From a virus: DNA of 64,000 bases. The position numbers and the translations under genes are program-made. The notes beneath the pieces were generated by a model. It saw nothing but the letters and a program-made list of their open reading frames with translations, did no database searches and was not told the origin of the DNA. The stretch spans positions 1 to 64,000 of the IMG/VR virus record IMGVR_UViG_3300032288_003949. One strand, written 5' to 3'. Of this stretch, positions 7,307-16,300 are shown in pieces; the first letter of the stretch is position 1, and each line of letters begins with the position of its first letter.

Positions 7307-10300
7307 TACTGACCTTGCTTTGCCCTGAGTCGGTCGATGAGTTCTTGCCTTGACAGTTCGGTGTTCGGCGAAACGCCAAGTGCGTAGATGAGTTCGGAGG
7401 TGCTCATCTGATCGTAGGCCCCTTCATCCGCCTTGGCCATCGCCTCTTCTTCGGCTGCGCTCATTTCAGGCTGAACCTGTCCCATGCCGTCAAGCGGGCC
7501 GCCCATTGGAGATGCCATGGATTCGCTGTCACCTCTGAAGGCTGGGTTATTCTCCAGCTCAACACCGATCTCGCGGTATGCAGCATCAAGGTTCTGCCTT
7601 GCCCGAGTGATATTCTCTACGGGTGCGGCGTTGCTCACTTCGTAGTCACGGAGTTCGTCCCAAGCTGCACGGAGGTTGGCCTTAATCGCTGTCTTGGATG
7701 CCTCTGACCACCTAGGGTTGTCATCAAGGGCCTTGGAAGTCTCGTCCATTCTTGCCTTAATTGCATCTGCGTTAATGAACTGGCCGTCGTTCTCTAGTGC
7801 CGTGTCAAGGGTAAGCGCTGCTGTGTAGAGCGGGATGCGGTAGCTGTCACCGGCGAAGGTTTCGATTCCACCCGCCGTAAAGATGGATGCGGGATCGACG
7901 CTCTTGTTGAATCCGCTGTATCCGCCGTCGTACACTGGACCTTCGCCGTCGCCGATCTCTCCGGCGGGTGATGCCATCGGCTCCGCGCCTGTTGCCTTGA
8001 GCACTGCGGCAACGGTCTGCGGCGACTCGTTTTCGACATCGATGTCCACGCCCTTCTGTGCCAAGTCTCCGAGTGCAGCGATTACCTGAGCGCCATCCCA
8101 ACCGCCGCCAAGCTCCGATGCCACATTTGCGGCAGACTGTTCGAATGCCACTTCACCTGCTGCAATGGCAGCATCTTCTGGGGACATTCCTTCATCCACG
8201 GCAGGCACGGGCGCAGGTTCAGGCGTAGTCTCCGGCGTAGGTGCATCTTCGGTTCCGATGTTGCCCTTAATCGCGTCGTAGATGCCCTTTTCGCTCTCTG
8301 GCAGGTCAGCTACTGGTGGAGCTACTGGTGCGGCTCCAGGCTGGTATTGCGGCATGTCGACTTCTGGCAGGTTTATGCCACGCGACTCGGCTACTTCGGT
8401 GATCTTGGCCCATGCATCTGGGTCGGCTGCTGCGAAGGTCTGTCCTTCGTAGTTTGTGTCCGTCATCTGGTTAATCAGACCGAGCAGCTTGTCGTTGTTC
8501 ATCGCCTTAATGTTGCGGATGTTGCCCTTCGGAGACCTGGCGGGACTCGCGGTAGTGCCGTCCTGCGCCCAGTTTGCCACGGCCTTCTTGTTGGGCTTAG
8601 CGACCTTCTCCTTTGGAGTCGGCGCGGCTGGTGCTGCGGCTGGTGCTTCTGGTGCTGCGGCTGGTGCCTGTGATGGCAGATACTTCGGGTCAGACTCTGG
8701 CAGCGCGGAGCGTCGACCGTATTCCTGATTGACACGCTCCCATCCGTCTGGATCGATGGTGGCAAAGTCCTGCATTTCTTCGTAGAGCGGCAGGAACTTC
8801 TCGTTCTTCATCGCCTTGACATTCCGGATGTTGCCCTTGGCGGAGCGGATGGGCGAGCCAGCAGCGTAGGCGTCAAGGCCTAGCTTCACGCCTTCGACGG
8901 CCTGCTGGGTTGCGTCGTTGGGCTCTACACCAGCTGCTTCAAGCTCGGCTGCCTTCTCGTCGGTGTTCGGGACGAAGGTCGCGTCGACTTCTTCAGCGTA
9001 GTCGGGGTGCATGCCGCCAGTGCTGCGCGGAGCAAATCTCCAGTGAAGTATTCGCTTTGTTGGGCTGTGCGGCTTGCCAACCTCGGCATCGGGGTGCGGA
9101 TCGTCCTGAATAATATTTCCATCCGCATCAACAGGTTTAGCGATGTACCACTTGCCTTCTTTGTTGGTCGCTCGGTGAAGAACATAGGTGTAGCCGCCTA
9201 CATCGGCAAACAGCGTTCCGGCTGGCATCTGGTGCATCTCAACGGCATCGAGGTTGTCGGAGTAGTTGGCGGGGAGATCGACTGTCGACGCTGCGACCGG
9301 CGATGCCATGCCCTGCTCGTATCCGGCGAGTTCGTCGGGCCGGACTGCGGTCAGGTCGGCGAGCGAGAAGACATCCTTGTCATTGACAAAGCCCGCGAAG
9401 ACTTCTTCTGTGTAGTTAGTGCCAAGGAACTCTGGATCCTGTGAAGCGAGCGAGTCCAGCGCGTCTGCTACTTGGACGGTCACTGCGGCTGCGCGGTCAG
9501 GCGAAAGGCTCTCGGCTGCTACGGGGCCTTCGGAGTAGCCGTGCGCGATGGTCGGTTGACCTTCACCCGACTTAATCACGGTTCCGTGCGGCATGTAGAC
9601 ATTCCGACCCTCTGCAACCTGCTTCACTCGCGCCTTGTGTTCGATGGCAGCAGGCGACTTCATGCCGACTGGCACTGGCTGGTTGACTCTTACGCCGTCA
9701 AGCTGTCCATTCTCTACGCGCTTCAGGTCTTCTGCTGTAAGCGGACGAATCGTGTTCTTCGTCGTATGAACGGTCGGAATGCTTCGATGCAGGTAGCTGC
9801 GTGGAAGCTCGGTGTATGTGGTGCCGTTGGACAGCAGGATTTCTTGCGATGGGAAGGCCCGCTCTGGCATGTTGGGCGAGTCGACAGGCGTAATATCTTC
9901 AAGTGCAGCGCCCTCGTTCCCAGGTTGCATCGTGGCAGGATCCGCCGGTCGTGCGCGGTCGCGCTCGGCTGCGATGACATAGTCGAACGGGCTTTCCATG
10001 CCCTTCGGCTTCCATTCTTCCACCGTGAAGGTGCCGCCCGCTTCAGCGTCGCCTGCCTGTCCGTAGCCAATGGAGCGCCAGACAGGATTTGCCGCTGGAT
10101 CGTTGTCGCCTCCAAAGTCAATGTCAACATCGCCGTAGGTGTCGCCAGTAGCCGAAGGGGTGAGATTGCCCAAGGCCGCCTGTAGAGCATCAAAGCGAGC
10201 CAAGTCGCTAGTCCAACCTTCGTCTATGTTTTCTATCTCTACATCGATTTTGAAGGCTTTTCCGCCCGCCGTAATAATCATAGGCGTGTCGTCAAATTCG

Positions 10301-13300
10301 TCTTGGGGGCCGTCAAGAAGTTGAATCCCTAGACTCTCTGCCACATCGCTGTCGGCGTTCAACACCTGCCCTTGGATATCCTTCGTTGAGACAGGCAGGA
10401 TCGCGGGCGATGCCATGCCCGTGCCTGTTACTGCCCAATGCGGCAGGTCCTGTTCGCCCGTCGGGGTATCGACTACAACGCGCTTACTGGTCGCGGGCTG
10501 CTCGTATCCGATGACATCTTGGCGAAGGTCGCCCCCGCTGGTATCTGGGTCAACTGGTTGGTCGTAGTAGCGTTTAATCGTGCCTGTGGACCCATCGGGA
10601 AGCAGCACCGTTGAGCCAATTGGCCGCTCTGGTGTCGCGGGCGATGCCATGCCCCGAGCTTCTCCCTGCGACTGCAGCAGGTCTTCTCTGACTTCGATGA
10701 TCTGACCAGTTCCGGTGAGCTGGATGTCGTAGTAGTCGATGGGCCGTGAGCCGTCCATCTCGCGGCGGCTGCTGAGCACGATGCCGTCGTTCCCGCTCCA
10801 CGAGACTGCTTCGCCTTCTGCGTAGACCTTCGCCATGGAGATAGGCGACTGCATTCCGTCACCGCTCAGGACGCTTGCCGCCCGTTCAAGCAGGTCTGCC
10901 GCAGTCTCGCTCCGAGCGGTGTCAAGGACAACTCCCCTTTGCAGCTTCTGTCCAATGTCAAGAGCTTCGTTAGGGTTATCAGGGTCAATCTGTTCAAGCA
11001 TGTTGAGAATGACGGTTCCTACCACTTCCCGTCCGTTGCGATCAAGGTTGCCCTGCCGCAGTGCCTGTGCGTATGGGATCTGATTGGGCGACTGCATCGC
11101 ATTGGGAGAAGCCATGCCTGCGGGCTCTGCACCCTGCTCGGTGACCAGTTGGTAAAGGGCGTTGCCTACTACTTCGCTCTTTTCCAGATACTTGTCGTCC
11201 ATCTCTGGCAGGTCTTGGCGACGCTGTATTTCCTGAACGATGGCGGTTACGCCGTCTTGGTCAATCTGCTGTGCGTTGGCCTGTTGCATGGCTACTGCTA
11301 CCAGCTTCTCATTGTTCATGGCACCGAGATTCCGGACTCGGCCTGAGCCAGAGCGGATCGGTGAGACGCCTACTAGATCCTGTCTCTGCGCCCATGCTGG
11401 TGACTGCATGCCGCTGAGTCCCTGCGAGACGGCCTTGTTTCGCTTGCCTGCGGTGCGCCTAAGTGCTCGGTCTGAAATCGGCTTAAATGCAATCTGTTTT
11501 GCTTCAAAGTAAAGCTTGGCGGCGAGCTGTCGATCCTTGGCATTGAGCTGCTCTTGGTTCTTAAGTGCTCTTGCAATTCGCAGGATCTCGTTCTCGTCGC
11601 CCGTGAGTCCTTCCTTGCGGCGCACATTGTCGATCAGTATTCCTGAGCTCTTGTTTGCCAAGCCGCCGAAGCCCTTGGCATATTCGTCGGCATCTCGCTT
11701 GATGATTGCCGCTTTTGTGCGGCCACCGCCTGCGGGCGATGCCATTCCGGTCGGAATATCACCCGCAAGGACTTCATCTATTGCAGCCGTCATCTCGGAA
11801 ACGAGGCGTTGCACCTTTTCTTCGGTGATATCTGGATCTGTCTTCAGCGCCTCAAGATCGGAAAGGATGCCAAGGAATCGTTCTCCCCCTGTCTGGGAGA
11901 CCATCAGGACATTCTTGAGCGGGATAATTTCCGCATCAAGTTCGTCCTTGGCCTGCGCCACGCTTTCAGCTGACGGCTCTAGGCTATTGAGGGTGTTGCG
12001 GGCTCGGTATATGCCCTGAAGGGACTTGTATTCGCGTGGCGGAGCGCCCCATCCTGCGGGCGATGCCATGCCGCCGCTAATGCTCTGGAATTGAACTGAG
12101 CCACCAAAGTCTCCCTTTAGTGCCTTCTCTGCTTCGGTTTGAACCTGCATCGGCTCGTCCCTGAGCGCGATGTTGGAGAAGGCCACGACATACCCTTCAT
12201 CGTCCCTAACTTCTGCGCCGCCGTCGGGATATACGCTGACATAGCCTCCGTCAATTTTCTTCGTCGCGGAGTAGTTACTGCCAGGGGTGTCACGACCGAT
12301 ATCCCATCCGGTTCCGGCCCAAACCTCCAGAGCCCGACCAGCTTCTGGGCTATCCCCGCCAAACTTCTCCGCCATGGCCTCAACCTTTGTCGGGCCGCCT
12401 GCGGGCGATTCCATCATCGGCTCGTCGTCGTAGAGATCGTCCTCTTCGTAGAGATCGTAGTCGTCGTCTTCGTCGGTTTCGATGGTGATGTTGCCGATGC
12501 GGACCTGCCCTGAGTCGTCGTCGAATTCGACGGAGAAGGAGTTATCGAAGGTGACTCGCTGCATGCCACGCGGTGTGGGCTGGCCCTCTCCGGCTGGGAC
12601 CACACCGAGTAGTCCTGCGTCGACCGAGTAGCTCTTGCCGTCTGAGCCTGTGTAGGTGCCATCTCCGTATGCGGTGCCGCTCGCGGTGAACGCTGGGCCT
12701 TGCATGATCTTTGCGCCGTAGTTCAGCTCGTCGAAGCCTTCTGATGAGTCAAGCGCTTCTGTCCATGCGTCGCCATCGAAGGCGTAAGCTGGATCACCGA
12801 CGAAGTAGTCTCCTGCTGGCAGAAGGTCGGATGTCCGGCGCTCAACGATTCGCCGTTGCTCAGGCGTGAGATCGGCGGGCGATGCCATACCTCCCCTCCA
12901 GTTCCGGTCGAACCAGTCATCGACTTGTCGCGGCGAAATCACGCCTTGAGCCTCTGCGTATTCCAGGGCTGCTGCGACAACATGGTTCCACCATTGGTCG
13001 TTGACCATTGCTTCGGCTTGTTGCTCAAAGCTACCTGGGAAGTCGCCGCCATCATCCAGGCCGTAGCCTTCTACAACCGCATCGTCATACAGGATGTTCA
13101 GCACCTCATCCGTACTGCCGAACTCCGGAAGCTCGTCGATCTTCTTCATGACGAAGTCGGCTGTGGAAGAATCGAGCCCGATCATATCGAAGGCTGCTGC
13201 AAACGGGCTTCCCTCAGCTCCGACCGACCGCAACATTTCAGCTGCTTTTTCGGGATTGCGGCCTCGCTTGCCCCATCCATCGTTCAAGACGCTTACAGCG

Positions 13301-16300
13301 GGCGATGCCATGCCACCCTTTAGAGCGTTGTTATCGACTGCCCACTTGTAGACGCGCTCGCCGACTTCTGTATCAGTCGCTGCGCTGTCTGGGTAGCGGG
13401 CTTTAATGTCCTCAAGTAGCGGATCGATCTCATCTTCGCTGATTCCACCCTGCTTTTCAGCAGCTTGTCGGAGCGCTGCTCCAAGATACTTATTGGCTTC
13501 ATCCGCGTCCTTCCCTAGGAGCGCAAAGTCGTCCGAGTCATACGGCACTGGCTGTGCAGGGGTAGGAGTAGCCTTCATCGCTGCGGCTGATGCCGCTGCC
13601 TTTGCGCGACGAGCTTCTTCTTCGTCGCTTGGAAGTATCGCTGTTTTCTCGTAATCTACGAGATCGAGTTTGCCCGTGCCAAGTGCATAGTCATATGCCT
13701 GATCTCGCACCACCGTGTCGCTGGACTCGCTGAACGGTAGGGCCTCCAGGCCAGTCTCTAGCTCATCAGATGTAGTGTTGGGCGGCAGGTCGTCGATGAA
13801 TTTCTTGACCGCCATGTCGCCCTCGGCTGAGAACATGCCGAACTGTCCTCGGAACTCATCACCCTCGCCGCCGTAGATTCCCTCGGTAGCCTTTGCCAGC
13901 TCAGCCGTATAGTTATCGACATTGTCGGTGGGGATTGCAACTCGTGATTTCCAGGTTTCCTGTGCGTCTGCAATTCGCTCGCCGTAGGCGTAGCGGCGGA
14001 GCTCATCAGTTCCAGCAGCCTCATCGATGGCAGATCGTGTCGCGTCGTCGAGCCCATCGTACTTGGCTTTCAACTGGGCGCGGTTCTGCTGGTTGAAGCC
14101 GTATACGGGCGATGCCATGCCGGATGCTGCGAATCTCTCTTGGCGCTTAACCGCATCGTCCATCTGCCGCTCGCGGAGACCCTGATCTCCACCCACACCT
14201 GGAGTTTCGAACTTGAGCTCGTCGACCTGACTGTCAAACTCGGCCTGCGAGAGCCTTCCGGCTTGGCGATCCAATATCAGCGAGAAGACTTGTTCTTCGA
14301 AGTCTGCGAGCGCCTGTGCTTCCTTCTCAGCTACGATTCGATCTTCTTCATCAAAGGAGCTTGGGCCTACTGGCGATGCCATGTTGGATGGATCCTGCTG
14401 ATACCAGAAGTCAGCCAGGGTGTCTTTTGCAAATGCGCGCAGGTCATCGACCGGCGTATCCTTGACCAGAACACCATCGGAGAACTCGTCGTTCGGCTCT
14501 AGGCCATCAAACCGCTGAAGCCAGTCTCGGAGCTTTGCTTCATCAGCGGTGTCTATGCCCTTGTTACCACCAATGGCCTTCCATGCTCGCTCGTAGGTGC
14601 TTCCAGGCTCCACGCCTGTAGGTGACGCAGGCGATGCCATACCGGTAGGGCCCTCTGGATCATCGGGGTCTGCGACATCAAGGGTCATGAAGATTTCTTT
14701 TCGCAAGTCTGGAATCGCGCCCTCATAGTTTGCGTCCATCGCATTGGGATCGAGCGCATCCAGAATCTTGACCATTTCGTCAGGCGTATAGGAGGTGGTG
14801 TTGCGCTTCAAGCTTGGATCCCTTGGCTTCCAGCGTGGGCTCGGAGATCGAGTGGTTCCGAGTGCGTCGAATCCTGGCACTGCATCGCGCAAGATTTCAA
14901 GGTCAGCGTCGGTCCAGGTCCATGAGTTGTTGCGGCTCAGAGAGTCTGCGATTGCGGCCTTGACGGATTCTGCAGATTCATAGTCGCTGGGCGATGCCAT
15001 GCCGCTCTGCATACCGAAGCCGCGATACAGGTCCTGAAGCTCCGCGACAGCGTTCCGTCGCTGCTCAGGTGTCATGTCTTTCGTGACATCGCCAATTTTT
15101 TCGCGTAGCGCGAAGGCATCAGCAGGGGGGAGCTTCGCTAGTGCTGCGTTAGCCGCATCCATGTCGCCGTATTGAATGCCCCGCGCAGCTTCCTTGGCAT
15201 TGTTCTGAGCCGCGTCGATGGCAGCCTGTGCATCGGATTGCGTAGCGCCCTTGTCTACGAGTCTCTTGACAGCATCTGAGTAAGGGGAATCGCCTGCTGG
15301 CGATGCCATGCCCTCGGCCTGTGCCTCCAGGCGGGCCACAAGCTGATCGCGTAGGCGCTCCTCGGCATCGTCACGATACTTCTGTTTTTCAGCGTCCGAC
15401 AGCTTGTCGTAGTCCTTGCCGTCGTCATAGGCCAAGTCGTATGCGTCGTCCTCAACCTCTTTCGCGTATCGCTCGTCATTCATCTTCTCAAGTTCGTCGG
15501 GACTCGGATTCATGAATTGCGAAGCGTCTGGTTCATCAGCGACTCGCATCGCATCGATTTCTTGCTGCGTGTTCGGCGATGCCATGCCCTTTTCGTCGGT
15601 GTAGAGTTCGTATTCCGCGCCGATGCGGTCGGCCATTGCCTTCATTGTTCTCGCTGCGAATTCGTTGTTGTTAACTCCAAAGATGAGAGCGTCTTCCACA
15701 GGCTTTGCTACGCCCTTCACGCCCCGAAGCTCTAGGCCCGTGACCTTGCCGTCTTCGACGGTAATTGAACCCTCTGGTGTGTAATCTGCGCCGAGATACT
15801 TGACCTTCAGGTCATCTGGAAGTTCTGTGACGGCAGCGGGCGATGCCATGCCGGAAGCCTTCTTGTAGGCATCTGGCATCGCATCGATTTGTTCCTGCGT
15901 CATCTGCCTGCCGGTTGAGAACCGCTTGGAGAATTCATCGCGAGACATGCTCTTGGAGACGGTCGGCTCAAACGGACCAGCGGTCTGGGCTGGAGCGGTT
16001 CTACTTCCAGGCCGCAGATCGGCATCGTCCTGTCTGTCCTTGCCATCAGTCCACTGGGTGTTCGGCGATGCCATACCGATGCCGCGCTCAAACTCGCTGG
16101 ACTTGGATCCTGGAGCCTCCATGTCGCGCTCATCCTGCTCCATCTTGGCGAGCTTGGCCGCGTCGGAAGCGGTTCCCTGTGCGCCTCTGTTGAGCGTCAG
16201 CTTCCGCCCGTTAGCCAGCCTAATGCTCTTGCCGTCAGGTTCAATCTTCCCGCGTGTGCCTGCAAGGTCGACGCTATCTCCAGGCCGCAGCACCCGCCCG

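Noticed and set aside
7508-16084. CRISPR-like array from the repeated GCGATGCCATGCC unit
   Set aside because: Spacing is irregular (200-800 bases), spacers are in-frame coding sequence, and no cas gene is present.
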